From NCBI RefSeq assembly GCF_001570425.1, contig NZ_BCSX01000018.1, positions 1 to 64,000 of the forward strand: a DNA stretch of 64,000 nucleotides. Direction: 5' to 3'. This stretch comes from Mycolicibacterium brisbanense (GTDB lineage Bacteria; Actinomycetota; Actinomycetes; Mycobacteriales; Mycobacteriaceae). Under the pieces are notes generated by a model. It saw nothing but the letters and a program-made list of their open reading frames with translations. It had not been told where the DNA came from and did not search any database. The position numbers and the translations under genes were made by a program. This document shows positions 42,508-51,592 of the stretch, piece by piece (within the stretch, counting starts at the first letter, position 1; the number at the start of each line of letters is the position of its first letter).

Positions 42508-44829
42508 TCAGGCGGCGGCCGTCGCGACCTGCTCGGCAGGCTCCAGCGCCGCCGCGACGATGTCGGCGACGTCGGTCATCGGCCTGACCTCCAACGCCTC
42601 GAGCACCTCGGCAGGGACATCGTCGAGATCGGGCTCGTTGCGAATCGGGATGAAGACCGTCTTGAGCCCGGCCCGTTGGGCCGCAAGCAGTTTCTGCTTG
42701 ACGCCGCCGATGGGCAGCACCCGGCCGTTGAGCGTGACCTCGCCCGTCATGCCGACGTCGCCGCGCACTTGGCGTCCGGTGGCCATCGACACCAGCGCCG
42801 TGACCATCGTGACACCGGCCGACGGGCCGTCCTTGGGCACCGCGCCTGCCGGCACGTGCACGTGGATCTGGCGGTCCAGTGCCTTGGGATCCACACCCAA
42901 TTCCGAAGCGTGCGCCCGCACGTAGGACAGTGCGATCTGCGCCGACTCCTTCATCACGTCGCCCAGCTGACCGGTGAGCTTCAGTCCCGGCTCGCCCTCG
43001 TTCGAGTTGGCCTCGATGTAGAGCACGTCACCGCCCAGGCCTGTGACGGCAAGGCCGGTCGCCACCCCCGGCACCGCGGTGCGCTCTGTGGATTCCGGCG
43101 TGAACCGCGGACGGCCCAGGTAGTCAACGAGATCCGGCTCGTCGATCACGATCGGGGCTTCGGTGCTGTCCAGCTTGGTCGTGACCTTGCGCAGCGCCTT
43201 GGCCAGCAACCGCTCGAACTGCCGCACACCCGGCTCGCGGGTGTAGTCCGCGGCGATCTTGCGCAGGGCAGCGTCGGTGACCGTCACCTCGTCCGCCGTC
43301 AGCGCCGCGCGTTCGGCCTGCCGGGGGAGCAGGTAGTCACGCGCGATGGCGACCTTGTCGTCCTCGGTGTAACCGTCGAGCTGGATCAGCTCCATGCGGT
43401 CCAGCAGGGCCGACGGGATGTTCTCGATGACGTTGGCCGTCGCCAGGAACACCACGTCGGACAGGTCCAGGTCCAGCTCCAGGTAGTGGTCGCGGAACGT
43501 GTGGTTCTGCGCGGGGTCCAGCACCTCGAGCAGCGCGGCCGACGGGTCGCCTCGGTAGTCGGAACCCACCTTGTCGATCTCGTCCAGCAGCACAACGGGA
43601 TTCATCGAACCTGCCTCGCCGATGGCCCGCACGATGCGGCCCGGCAGCGCACCGACGTAGGTGCGCCGGTGACCGCGGATCTCGGCCTCGTCGCGCACAC
43701 CGCCCAGGGCGACGCGCACGAACTTGCGGCCCAGCGCGCGCGCCACGGACTCACCCAGTGACGTCTTGCCGACCCCGGGCGGGCCGGCCAGCACCATCAC
43801 GGCACCCGAACCACGCCCGCCGACGACGGCCATGCCGCGCTGCGCGCGACGGGCCCGCACGGCCAGGTATTCGACGATGCGGTCCTTGACGTCGTCGAGC
43901 CCGTGGTGGTCGGCGTCGAGAATCTCGCGCGCTCCCTTGAGGTCTGTCGAATCCTCGGTCTTGACGTTCCACGGCAGGTCCAGCACGGTGTCGAGCCAGG
44001 TGCGGATCCAGCCGCCCTCGGGGCTCTGCTCGCTGGCGCGTTCCAGCTTGCCCACCTCGCGCAGCGCGGCCTCGCGCACTTTCTCGGGCAGGTCGGCGGC
44101 TTCGATGCGGGCCCGGTAATCGTCGGACCCCTCCGGTTCGCCTTCACCCAGTTCCTTGCGGATCGCCGCGAGCTGCTGGCGCAGCAGGAATTCCTTCTGC
44201 TGCTTGTCCATGCCGGACCGCACGTCCTCGGCGATCTTGTCGTTGACCTCGACCTCGGCCAGGTGCTCGCCGGTCCAGTCGATCAGGAGCCGCAGCCGCT
44301 CGGCGACATCGGCAGTCTCCAGCAGCTGACGCTTCTGCACGTCGGTCAGGTAGGACGCGTAGCCGGCGGTGTCGGCCAGCGCCGAGGGGTCGGTGATCTT
44401 GTTGACCACGTCGACGATCTGCCACGCTTCGCGGCGTTGCAGCATGGCCAGCAGGAGTTTCTTGTATTCGGCGGCCTGTGCGAGTGTCGACGCGTCCGCC
44501 GGTTCTTCACCGACCTCCTCGACGAAAACCCACAGGGCGGCGCCGGGTCCGGTGGTGCCGGATCCGATGTGGGCGCGCCGTTCACCGCGGACGACGGCGG
44601 CTGCGCCGCCTCCGGGCACGCGGCCCACCTGCACGATCGACGCGATCACGCCGTGGGTCGGGTAGCGGTCGTCCAGGCGTGGCGCGATCAGCAGTTTGCC
44701 GGATTCGCTCGCTTGAGCTGCATCGACAGCCGCGCGGGCGGTGTCGTCGAGGCCGATCGGCACCACCATGCCCGGCAGCAGGATCGGTTCTTGGACGAAC
44801 AGCACCGGCACAGATATTTGTTCGGACAT
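42508..44829 (-). CDS. lon: ATP-dependent protease La (Lon)
   Basis: A 773-residue cytosolic protease that degrades damaged and specific regulatory proteins. It has the N-terminal substrate domain, the AAA module with Walker [10 protein letters not shown] and Walker [10 protein letters not shown], and the protease domain with [10 protein letters not shown] carrying the catalytic Ser670; the lysine partner is about 43 residues later. Length and active site match M. smegmatis Lon. GGAGG lies five bases before the ATG at 44829. M. tuberculosis lacks lon, so this gene itself points to a fast grower. A HAIR-like element lies just upstream. Confidence 0.97.
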   Translation of the reverse strand: MSEQISVPVLFVQEPILLPGMVVPIGLDDTARAAVDAAQASESGKLLIAPRLDDRYPTHGVIASIVQVGRVPGGGAAAVVRGERRAHIGSGTTGPGAALWVFVEEVGEEPADASTLAQAAEYKKLLLAMLQRREAWQIVDVVNKITDPSALADTAGYASYLTDVQKRQLLETADVAERLRLLIDWTGEHLAEVEVNDKIAEDVRSGMDKQQKEFLLRQQLAAIRKELGEGEPEGSDDYRARIEAADLPEKVREAALREVGKLERASEQSPEGGWIRTWLDTVLDLPWNVKTEDSTDLKGAREILDADHHGLDDVKDRIVEYLAVRARRAQRGMAVVGGRGSGAVMVLAGPPGVGKTSLGESVARALGRKFVRVALGGVRDEAEIRGHRRTYVGALPGRIVRAIGEAGSMNPVVLLDEIDKVGSDYRGDPSAALLEVLDPAQNHTFRDHYLELDLDLSDVVFLATANVIENIPSALLDRMELIQLDGYTEDDKVAIARDYLLPRQAERAALTADEVTVTDAALRKIAADYTREPGVRQFERLLAKALRKVTTKLDSTEAPIVIDEPDLVDYLGRPRFTPESTERTAVPGVATGLAVTGLGGDVLYIEANSNEGEPGLKLTGQLGDVMKESAQIALSYVRAHASELGVDPKALDRQIHVHVPAGAVPKDGPSAGVTMVTALVSMATGRQVRGDVGMTGEVTLNGRVLPIGGVKQKLLAAQRAGLKTVFIPIRNEPDLDDVPAEVLEALEVRPMTDVADIVAAALEPAEQVATAAA

Positions 44830-44841
44830 CAAACCTCCAAA

Positions 44842-44862
44842 GTTCAGTCTGATGCGCTCAAC
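44842..44862. promoter_or_regulatory. HAIR-like (HspR) element upstream of lon
   Basis: On the lon strand the sequence reads GTTGAGC, seven bases, ACTGAAC. The HspR consensus is CTTGAGT-N7-ACTCAAG; 10 of 14 positions match with the exact spacing. It ends 12 bases before the lon ATG. In Streptomyces lon belongs to the HspR heat-shock regulon, which makes the match plausible. Confidence 0.45.
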
Positions 44863-44866
44863 TCTC

Positions 44867-45496
44867 TCAGGCGGCGGTTTGTTCCCGCAAGTGGTCCCAT
44901 CTGGTCCTGGCCCGCTTGGCCATCACAACCGTCACCACCATCAGCAGCGCCGTGAACGCCAACGAAACAACCGTGTTCACGCCGTTCGCGACGTCGACGG
45001 ACAGCGAGAAGATGATCGCCAAACTGATCAGCGTCCCGATCAGCAATCCGATGCCCCACATCGCTGAGAGCGAAACGTTGACGCGCCGCTTGAACTCCGC
45101 CTCGCCGGGCTCGGGGCTCTCGTCGGAGATCACCCGTACCCGCTCGGCGATGATCTGGGTCAGCGGTGTGCCGATGAAGCAGCTGCCCAGGAACACGACC
45201 GCGCCGACGCCTCCGACGAGGGTGTTGCCCACCATCAGCATCCGGGCGTCCGAGGTTGCCAGGCCGACCGCGAGGCTCAGCCCGAAGTTGAGCATCAGGT
45301 AGCCCGCGAACGGATCGAGGCGGCGAGCCTTGATCGCGTCGTAGGACACCTTGATCCCCGCGAGCACGGTGCCCGTCAGCAGTGCGACGTATTCCGACAC
45401 TCCGGCGGCGCGCAGCCCGTAGTAGGCGAGCAGGGGTGGGGCGACATCGAGCAGGATGCCCCGCAGCACGGGGCGCAGTGAGTGATCTTGGCTCAC
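44867..45496 (-). CDS. VC0807-like integral membrane protein
   Basis: A 209-residue protein with about six hydrophobic segments (for example VLRGILLDVAPPLLAYYGLRA, FGLSLAVGLATSDARML, ALLMVVTVVMAKRAR). It resembles the VC0807 family of uncharacterised membrane proteins. An upstream ATG at 45577 lies in the loop of a 15-bp terminator hairpin, so I take the GTG at 45496; TATCTT seven bases before a GTG pair suggests a leaderless start. It ends 37 bases before lon on the same strand. Confidence 0.65.
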   Translation of the reverse strand: MSQDHSLRPVLRGILLDVAPPLLAYYGLRAAGVSEYVALLTGTVLAGIKVSYDAIKARRLDPFAGYLMLNFGLSLAVGLATSDARMLMVGNTLVGGVGAVVFLGSCFIGTPLTQIIAERVRVISDESPEPGEAEFKRRVNVSLSAMWGIGLLIGTLISLAIIFSLSVDVANGVNTVVSLAFTALLMVVTVVMAKRARTRWDHLREQTAA

Positions 45497-45558
45497 CACC
45501 GTGAAGATATGGGCACTTCCTGTGAATGCCCTGTGCGCGTTGAGCGGTCCGCTGACGC

Positions 45559-45594
45559 GCTCGGCCGGGACAGGCATGACTGTCCCGGCCGAGC
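45559..45594. terminator. Perfect 15-bp hairpin terminator
   Basis: GCTCGGCCGGGACAG (45559-45573) and CTGTCCCGGCCGAGC (45580-45594) pair exactly around a six-base loop. It begins 13 bases after the stop of the small secreted-protein gene read leftward and terminates it. Confidence 0.85.
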
Positions 45595-45607
45595 ACTCAT
45601 CCGACGT

Positions 45608-45883
45608 CTAGCAGGGGTCTCCCGGCGGGGTGAAGTAGGGGACGCCTTCGACTGTGTAGCACGGGACTTCGCCTGGCACGTACGGGACGTGAGCGGCCGC
45701 GATGGCGGCGCCGGTGGCAACGTCACCGGCGATGTCGGTGCAGCCGCCGGCGGAGAAGTGTCGGCCTCCGGCGTCTGCGCAGACGTCCGCGCCTGCGCTC
45801 GGCGCGATCGCCAGTGGCGTGCCGGCCAGAGTCGCGCCCGTGACGGCCGCGGCCGCCAGTAGCGTTACTGTGCGCTTCTTCAT
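45608..45883 (-). CDS. Small secreted cysteine-containing protein
   Basis: A 91-residue exported protein. Residues 1-32 are a signal peptide (KKRTVTLLAAAAVTGATLAG, cut near SAGA-DVCAD). The mature 59 residues hold four cysteines (VCADAGG, GGCTDIAG, VPCYTVEG, GDPC) and Pro-rich ends. No family recognised. AAGGAGATAACCG precedes the ATG at 45883. It stands alone, with terminators on both sides. Confidence 0.75.
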   Translation of the reverse strand: MKKRTVTLLAAAAVTGATLAGTPLAIAPSAGADVCADAGGRHFSAGGCTDIAGDVATGAAIAAAHVPYVPGEVPCYTVEGVPYFTPPGDPC

Positions 45884-46022
45884 CGGTTATCTCCTTGTGG
45901 GTGCGGATATTTGGGCCTGGCCGCTTGGTGCGGCGGTCAGGCGACCTTTGTGACGGCCGGTGGCAGCCAGCTGGTTGCTGCTCGGCAGCGGAGCTGTCAA
46001 TCTGTTGCAGCACAGCATAATT

Positions 46023-46063
46023 GACCGGCCCCGCTGCCGCCGGTCGCGGCAGCGGGGTCGGTC
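46023..46063. terminator. 18-bp hairpin terminator after the sulfatase gene
   Basis: Arms 46023-46040 and 46046-46063 pair over 18 bp with one G-U and a five-base loop. It starts 12 bases past the sulfatase stop, read leftward. Confidence 0.8.
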
Positions 46064-46074
46064 TGTTCGCCGAT

Positions 46075-48414
46075 TCAGGTGTAGGCGACGTGCACGCGGT
46101 GGATGCGGCCTTCGAACGGGAACGGAGCACGTTCGCGATAGTCCAGCGACACCGGTGAGCCAAGGCAGGTGCCGATGTCGAGGCAGTCGTTGGCCGTGAA
46201 CAGCAGCGGCGCACTGATCGGAACCTGTCCCGCGGCGACCGTTTCACCGTCGCGTGCGACGGTGACGTCCAGCGGGCCGGCCGGGCGCGGGTCGGCGTAC
46301 TGGGTGGTGACCGTGATGGTGGCGCGTCCCGGCGGCATCTTGGCCGCCGAGCGGATCTTGGTGCGCGACAAGATGAACAGGTTGTACTCGTAGCAGAGGT
46401 AGCCCTCGTCGAGATAGAGGGTCAACCCGCCGGCGGCGGCACCCAGCGCGTACAGCACACCGTTGGCATTGGCGGGAATGTCCGCGTCGATGGTGACGAC
46501 GTTGTTCTTGTTGCCCAGTGCGGGAGCGCAGAATTCAGGCATACGCACGGTGTCGCCCGAGAACTCCCATTCTTTGTACGGCGGCGCGATGCGCAGCTCT
46601 GGGTGGTAGACCGGCACCCACAGGCCACCACCGATGGGTAGCACCGCATTACGGGCTGCCTCGACCATGAACATCTCGCGCATCTGCGCCAATTTTTCGG
46701 GCATCTGGTCGGCGAGATCGTGCGCCTGCGACCAGTCCTCGTCCAGGTGGTACAGCTCCCACGTGTCGTTGTCGGGTGTCCACGTGGCGATACCCGGCGG
46801 CTGGCCCGGTACCCACGGCAGCCGGGGCCCGCGCGCCGAGGCCATCCATCCGTCGTGATAGATCCCTCGGCTGCCCATGATCTCGAAATACTGGGTGGCC
46901 TTGCCGCCGGGCGCATTTCGGTCGGCGAGGGTGCGAGCGAAACTCACGCCCGCAAGCGGTATCTGCGGTTCACCGTTGACCACTCGCGGCGGTTCGATGC
47001 CGACGACGTCGTAGATGGTCGGCACGACATCGTTGCAATGCAGGAACACATCGCGCGGGGCGGCCTCGGCGGTGATCTTCGCCGGCCACCGCACCGCCAT
47101 GGGATTGCGGGTGCCGCCCAGGTGCGACGCGAGCAGCTTCATTCCCTTGTACGGGGTGCTCCCTGCCCACGCCCACGCGGCGTGGTACTGGTTGTCGACC
47201 AGCGGCGAGCCGAGCACGTCGAGGCCGCCGAGTTCTTCGAGCGCATCGATGTGCTGACGTACGGTGGTGGGAATTCCGTTCTGCGCCAATAGCTCTGCGA
47301 TGGTGCCGTTCTGGCCTTCCCCCGACGACCCGTTGTCGCCCCAGATGTAGAAGAACAGCGTGTTGTCGGCGTAGCCCAGTGCCTCGAGCTCATCGGCGAT
47401 CCGGCCGACCTGCACGTCGACGTGCTCGGCGTAGCCGGCAGCGACCTCCATCAGGCGGCGCTGGAACGGCTTTTCATCCTCGGGGATGTCATCCCAGGCC
47501 GCCATGGTGTCATCGCGCGGGGTCAACTCGCAGTCCTGCGGGATCCATCCCTTGTCCTTGGCGCGTTCGAACACGCGCTGCCGGTAGGCGTCCCACCCGT
47601 CGTCGAACTTGCCCGCGTACTTGTCCGCCCATTCCTTCATGATGTGGTGCGGCCCGTGCAGGCAGCCGCTGGCCCAGTACATGAAGAACGGCTTGTCGGC
47701 GTTGAATGCCTTGTGCCGGTGTAGCCACGAGATCGCGTCGTCGGCGAGGTCCTCGGACAGGTGGTAGCCCTCTTCCGGCGTCTTGGGCGGGGCCACGACG
47801 GTGGTGTTGCGCACCAAGTTCGGCTCGTACTGCGAGGCCTCACCGGCGAGGAAGCCGTAGAAGTACTCGAAACCCAGTCCGGTGGGCCAGTTGTCGAACG
47901 GGCCGGCGGCGGTGGTCTCCTCCGCGGGAGTGTTGTGCCACTTGCCGAACGCCGATGTTGCGTAGCCGTACTGCTTGAGCACCTCGGCCACGGTCGCGCT
48001 GGACCGTGGGATCTTGCCGGCGTACCCGTCCCAGTCATTGGCCAGTTCGGCGATCTGGCCGTTGCCGATCTCGTGATGGTTGCGGCCCGTCAGCAGCGAG
48101 GCCCGGGTCGGTGAGCACATTGCGGTGGTGTGAAAGCGGTTGTAGGACACGCCTTCGCCACAGATCCGGTCGAGTGTCGCGGTGTTCACCTCGCCGCCGA
48201 ACGTCGACGGCAAACCGGGGCCTGCGTCGTCGATGAGGACGATGACGATGTTGGGGGAGTTCTCGTGCAGACGCTTGGGCGCCGGCCGTGGACTGTAGAT
48301 CGACTCCTGCAACGTGCGCCCGGCGATGCTGCCGGATCCGACTGGCGGGAACGGTAACACCCCGCCTCCGGGTAGAACCGGCGCCACCAACTGATCACCC
48401 TGCACGTCAGACAC
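46075..48414 (-). CDS. Arylsulfatase-family sulfatase
   Basis: A 779-residue sulfatase that hydrolyses sulfate esters. The formylglycine motif is CSPTRASLLTGR with Cys100; upstream is the metal site VIVLIDDAGPGLPSTFGG (Asp-Asp) and later AFGKWHNTP and WGDNGSSGEG, giving the other metal ligands. The last 180 residues form a beta-rich tail. There is no signal peptide, so it acts in the cytosol, as other mycobacterial sulfatases of this length do. GTG start at 48414 with GAGGAGAGGGG upstream. Divergent from an AraC-type gene that probably controls it. Confidence 0.92.
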   Translation of the reverse strand: MSDVQGDQLVAPVLPGGGVLPFPPVGSGSIAGRTLQESIYSPRPAPKRLHENSPNIVIVLIDDAGPGLPSTFGGEVNTATLDRICGEGVSYNRFHTTAMCSPTRASLLTGRNHHEIGNGQIAELANDWDGYAGKIPRSSATVAEVLKQYGYATSAFGKWHNTPAEETTAAGPFDNWPTGLGFEYFYGFLAGEASQYEPNLVRNTTVVAPPKTPEEGYHLSEDLADDAISWLHRHKAFNADKPFFMYWASGCLHGPHHIMKEWADKYAGKFDDGWDAYRQRVFERAKDKGWIPQDCELTPRDDTMAAWDDIPEDEKPFQRRLMEVAAGYAEHVDVQVGRIADELEALGYADNTLFFYIWGDNGSSGEGQNGTIAELLAQNGIPTTVRQHIDALEELGGLDVLGSPLVDNQYHAAWAWAGSTPYKGMKLLASHLGGTRNPMAVRWPAKITAEAAPRDVFLHCNDVVPTIYDVVGIEPPRVVNGEPQIPLAGVSFARTLADRNAPGGKATQYFEIMGSRGIYHDGWMASARGPRLPWVPGQPPGIATWTPDNDTWELYHLDEDWSQAHDLADQMPEKLAQMREMFMVEAARNAVLPIGGGLWVPVYHPELRIAPPYKEWEFSGDTVRMPEFCAPALGNKNNVVTIDADIPANANGVLYALGAAAGGLTLYLDEGYLCYEYNLFILSRTKIRSAAKMPPGRATITVTTQYADPRPAGPLDVTVARDGETVAAGQVPISAPLLFTANDCLDIGTCLGSPVSLDYRERAPFPFEGRIHRVHVAYT

Positions 48415-48531
48415 CGTGCCCCTCTCCTCGATAGGAACCTTGGTCTGTGCAGCCGGCCATTGACAGGGCAAGCCGCGCAGCCGACTCATCCCGACCCGGG
48501 CATCTACTGTGCAGCAAGCCAGCGCCTTTCG

Positions 48532-48570
48532 TCTTGACATTCCAGGACAAATCTTTGACAGTCTGGGACA
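48532..48570. promoter_or_regulatory. Phased direct repeat, predicted AraC-type operator
   Basis: GACA occurs at 48536, 48546, 48557 and 48567, spaced 10, 11 and 10 bp. They make two direct repeats of about 18 bp (TCTTGACA..GGACA and TCTTTGACA..GGGACA) offset by 21 bp, the geometry AraC-type dimers use. The right copy touches the AraC-type gene ATG at 48570. Confidence 0.55.
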
Positions 48571-49604
48571 TGGCTGTGATTCGTGGGACCGCGCTCACGA
48601 ACTTTCATCAGCTCGTTACCGAACTGGGCGGAAACAGTCGCACTCTCGTATCCGCCGCCCACATTCCCTACGACGATGTCGGCCGCCACGACCGGTTCAT
48701 CTCCCTGCCCAATGGAGCCGGGATGCTCGAAGCCACTGCCGTCGCCCTCGACACCCCCGATTTCGGGCGGCGTTTGGCGCTGCGCCAAGGCATCGAGATT
48801 CTCGGGCCGGTCGGGCTCGCCGGGCGGAACGCGGGGACGGTCGCCGAAGCGTTCCTGATCTTCGACAAGTTCATGGCGGCCTACAGCCCGTCGATCGCCG
48901 CACGGATCACCACGCACCTCGACCCCGAACTACGGCGCTTCGAATTCGAGTACCTCCTCGATCCATCCCCACCGCAGGCGCAGGCCATCGAACTCTCGTT
49001 GGGCGTCACCCTGCGGGTCCTGCGCTTGTTCCTCGGCGCGGACTACCGGCCGATCGCGGTGCATCTGCCGCATCCCGCACTGACCCCTGCCGACGACTAC
49101 GAGACCTATTTCGGCTGCCCGCCGAGTTTTTGCGAACCGGTCGCGGGTTTCACGCTGCGCACATCGGACCTGCAGCGCCCCCTTCCGACCGATCAGGTGG
49201 CCCATCAAACCGCAGTCGACTACCTCGCCCAGGTCGTCGGCGAATTCGGTCCCGCCACCAGTCAGTTGGTGCGCACCCTGGTGCGACAACTACTGCCGAC
49301 CGGCATGGTCGGATTGGCAGACATCGCCCGCCACATCGGTGTTCACCCCAAAACCCTGCAGCGGCGGCTGTCCGCCGAGAATGCGACGTTCGGCGAGCTG
49401 GTCGATCAGACGCGCCGCGAGACCGCTCAACGGTTACTGCTCGATACCGACCTCAGCCTCGACCAGTTGTGCCGACAGCTGGGCTACGCCGAGCAGAGTG
49501 TGCTCACCCGCTCGTGCAAGCGCTGGTTCGACATGACGCCAACCGCTTACCGCAGCACGCGAATTTCGTCATCACGTCGGCGGCCGCTTGAGGAGCAGCA
49601 GTGA
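48570..49604 (+). CDS. AraC-family transcriptional regulator (arabinose-binding-like N-domain)
   Basis: A 344-residue regulator. Residues 1-220 are the large N-terminal ligand domain of the OruR/ArgR-like AraC subgroup (LGGNSRTLVSAAHIPYDDV, ALRQGIEILGPVGLAGRNAG). Residues 250-335 are the double helix-turn-helix (GLADIARHIGVHPKTLQRRL; LDQLCRQLGYAEQSVLTRSC). The ATG at 48570 overlaps a phased direct repeat, so it likely represses itself. The divergent sulfatase is the natural target. Its last 33 bases overlap the convergent cupin gene. Confidence 0.9.
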   Translation: MAVIRGTALTNFHQLVTELGGNSRTLVSAAHIPYDDVGRHDRFISLPNGAGMLEATAVALDTPDFGRRLALRQGIEILGPVGLAGRNAGTVAEAFLIFDKFMAAYSPSIAARITTHLDPELRRFEFEYLLDPSPPQAQAIELSLGVTLRVLRLFLGADYRPIAVHLPHPALTPADDYETYFGCPPSFCEPVAGFTLRTSDLQRPLPTDQVAHQTAVDYLAQVVGEFGPATSQLVRTLVRQLLPTGMVGLADIARHIGVHPKTLQRRLSAENATFGELVDQTRRETAQRLLLDTDLSLDQLCRQLGYAEQSVLTRSCKRWFDMTPTAYRSTRISSSRRRPLEEQQ

Positions 49605-50138
49605 GTGGTTGATCTTCTTGAAGTTGGCGAAGGTGTCAGCGGGAACACCGAACACCGCGCCGAGGACGGTCGGGGGTAGCGCGCTGATGCAGGCGCCGAT
49701 TCCGATGTCGTCTTTGGCTTCCGGCGTGCTGGCGTTGAAGATGATCACGATGTCCAGGTCGACATCGCCCTTGTTCTCGAAATAGTGGAATGAGCCCTGC
49801 GGTGCGAAGACGACGTCGCCAGGGTGTTGGTCGAACGACTCGCTGTGTCCCATGACGTCGAGCAGCGTCCAGGTCGCGACACCGGAGGTGACGATGTTGA
49901 GCTCCCACGCGCTGGGATGCCAATGGGGTTCTCGGATTCCACCGGGCTGCAGATTCAGCAACGCGAGGCTGGCCTCTTGGCCGCGCAGTATCGGAAAGTT
50001 GTCCTCATGGGCCTGACGCAACGTGCCGCCGTCGAAGACCAGTGGATCCGCCGTGCCTAGGTGGAACAGGTGGGAAGCGGTGTTGTCGAGTTCGGCGGGT
50101 ATCCGCGGATTGCCGAATCGGGAGGCATCGTCCGTCAT
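49572..50138 (-). CDS. Single-domain cupin protein (oxalate-decarboxylase/germin-like)
   Basis: A 188-residue cupin. Metal ligands are His72, His74 and Glu79 in EPHWHPSAWE and His118 in APQGSFHYF, the Mn-site pattern of oxalate decarboxylase and germin domains. GLN/GGIR and VTSGVATWTLLD fill the fold. Known bicupin decarboxylases have two such domains; this is one, so it may be a dimeric enzyme or a sugar isomerase-like protein. ATG at 50138. Its 3' end overlaps the AraC-type gene by 33 bases on the opposite strand. Confidence 0.85.
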   Translation of the reverse strand: MTDDASRFGNPRIPAELDNTASHLFHLGTADPLVFDGGTLRQAHEDNFPILRGQEASLALLNLQPGGIREPHWHPSAWELNIVTSGVATWTLLDVMGHSESFDQHPGDVVFAPQGSFHYFENKGDVDLDIVIIFNASTPEAKDDIGIGACISALPPTVLGAVFGVPADTFANFKKINHSLLLLKRPPT

Positions 50139-50268
50139 CGCAGGAGTCCCTCGGTCGATGGGTGTCGCAACTGGTCGACGCGTCGCATCGTAACCCCGGG
50201 ACAGGGTGGGGAACTGCCGAACAGGTAACACCGAAAATCGGCGAAAGCTTTTGATACACAGGAAAATA

Positions 50269-51048
50269 TCAGCTTCCGCGATCGACGAGGTCGAACACCT
50301 CCAGCGCATGGGTGAACGGTTCTGGTGTTACGCCTGCCGGGCCGAACGGGTGGTCGAGGGAGAAGATGACGTAGAGCAGCAGCGCCAGTAGCACGGTCAC
50401 GGCGCTGACCAGGACCATGTGGTAACGGTCGTTCGCCAGCCGCATGAAGCTGGTCAGCGTGATCAGCACGAGGCCGCCGAAGATCAAGGCGCACCACAGG
50501 AGCCGTGGGACGCGGCGTTGAGCGTCCAGGATGCGGGCGCTGCGGTCGGACGCCAGAGTGGTCAATTCGCTGAGGAACGGCTGGTTGATCGGAGGTGTTG
50601 CGGCGCCTGATGTTTGGGTGCCGACGATGCGGTACAGCTGGGTCAGTGCGGCGCGGCCGTCGTTGGTGATCTTGCCGAATTCGGCCTTGCCCCATTCGGG
50701 TCCCTGCGTCGCTTCGGCGTACCGGCGCAGCTGCTCACGCGCCTGCGATTGTTCCGGTTGTGGCATGGCGACGGTTTGGCGGTACAGCGTCGTGAGAGTG
50801 GCCGCCTCGTTGGACACGTTGGTCTGAGCCGTCAGATACTGCTGCCAGCCGACGACGACGGTGAAACCGAGCAGCGCACCGTACACCAGGCCCACGACGG
50901 TGAGGAACGGCGACAATATCGAGTTGTGCTCCGGCCGGTTGTCCACCATGCGGCGGGTCAGCAGGACGCTGCCGATGGCCACGCCGACGGCGACGACAAC
51001 GACGCCGGCCAACAACAGCCATGCTCCGAAAACACCGAGATCGCCCAT
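50269..51048 (-). CDS. DUF4239 membrane protein
   Basis: A 259-residue membrane protein with four hydrophobic segments (about residues 8-30, 47-68, 185-205 and 213-233). The loop between segments two and three is long and helical (LYRQTVAMPQPEQSQAREQL). This matches the bestrophin-like DUF4239 family, of unknown function. ATG at 51048. No operon partner; the cupin gene lies 130 bases upstream of its stop on the same strand reading leftward... the gap holds nothing recognisable. Confidence 0.82.
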   Translation of the reverse strand: MGDLGVFGAWLLLAGVVVVAVGVAIGSVLLTRRMVDNRPEHNSILSPFLTVVGLVYGALLGFTVVVGWQQYLTAQTNVSNEAATLTTLYRQTVAMPQPEQSQAREQLRRYAEATQGPEWGKAEFGKITNDGRAALTQLYRIVGTQTSGAATPPINQPFLSELTTLASDRSARILDAQRRVPRLLWCALIFGGLVLITLTSFMRLANDRYHMVLVSAVTVLLALLLYVIFSLDHPFGPAGVTPEPFTHALEVFDLVDRGS

Positions 51049-51233
51049 AGGTCAACAAGCATGCAGCAACCTCGAACTGTTGCCAATCAAAAACGCAAAA
51101 TCGTTGCTGCCGTTAATAACCGCGCTTCGCCTGGCAATTTGTTGATGACTTTGCGAACAGTCAGCAAACAGCATCGGGATGTGTTAGCTTTCGCCCGCCA
51201 ATACCGTCGGGGCTCGCAGATGAGGAGTCTGCC

Positions 51234-51512
51234 GTGAAACTCAGAGATTTCGTGGCTGCCGTCGCCGTCGCAGGCGCCTTGGGTTCCGGTGCCGTCATGG
51301 TCGGCGCCCCTACGGCGCACGCCGACCATCCACTGTGGGATTGCGGTGGCTATCCCGCCGACATCTGCGCGAACTTCCCCTGGAACGCCCACGCCGGTGA
51401 CGTGGGCTGGGGCGGTGACGGTCCGCCGCCCGCCGAATTCAACGAAGGCCGATTCGCGGGGTGCGACTGGAACTGGTGGTGCATCCGCGACCGCATCCGC
51501 GACGACAATTGA
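51234..51512 (+). CDS. Small secreted Trp/Gly-rich protein
   Basis: A 92-residue exported protein. Residues 1-30 are a signal peptide (KLRDFVAAVAVAGALGSG, cut near AHA-DHPLW). The mature 62 residues contain four cysteines (WDCGGYPADICAN; GCDWNWWCIRD) and seven tryptophans. GTG start with GAGGAG seven bases upstream. Family unknown to me. It is divergent from the DUF4239 gene. Confidence 0.75.
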   Translation: MKLRDFVAAVAVAGALGSGAVMVGAPTAHADHPLWDCGGYPADICANFPWNAHAGDVGWGGDGPPPAEFNEGRFAGCDWNWWCIRDRIRDDN

Positions 51513-51592
51513 CGCTTGAGGCCGAACGGGCTTTCATGGCACGGCTTTTCCCGATCACCGTGCCATGGCCGGCCACGCGCTGAAAGCGTTAC

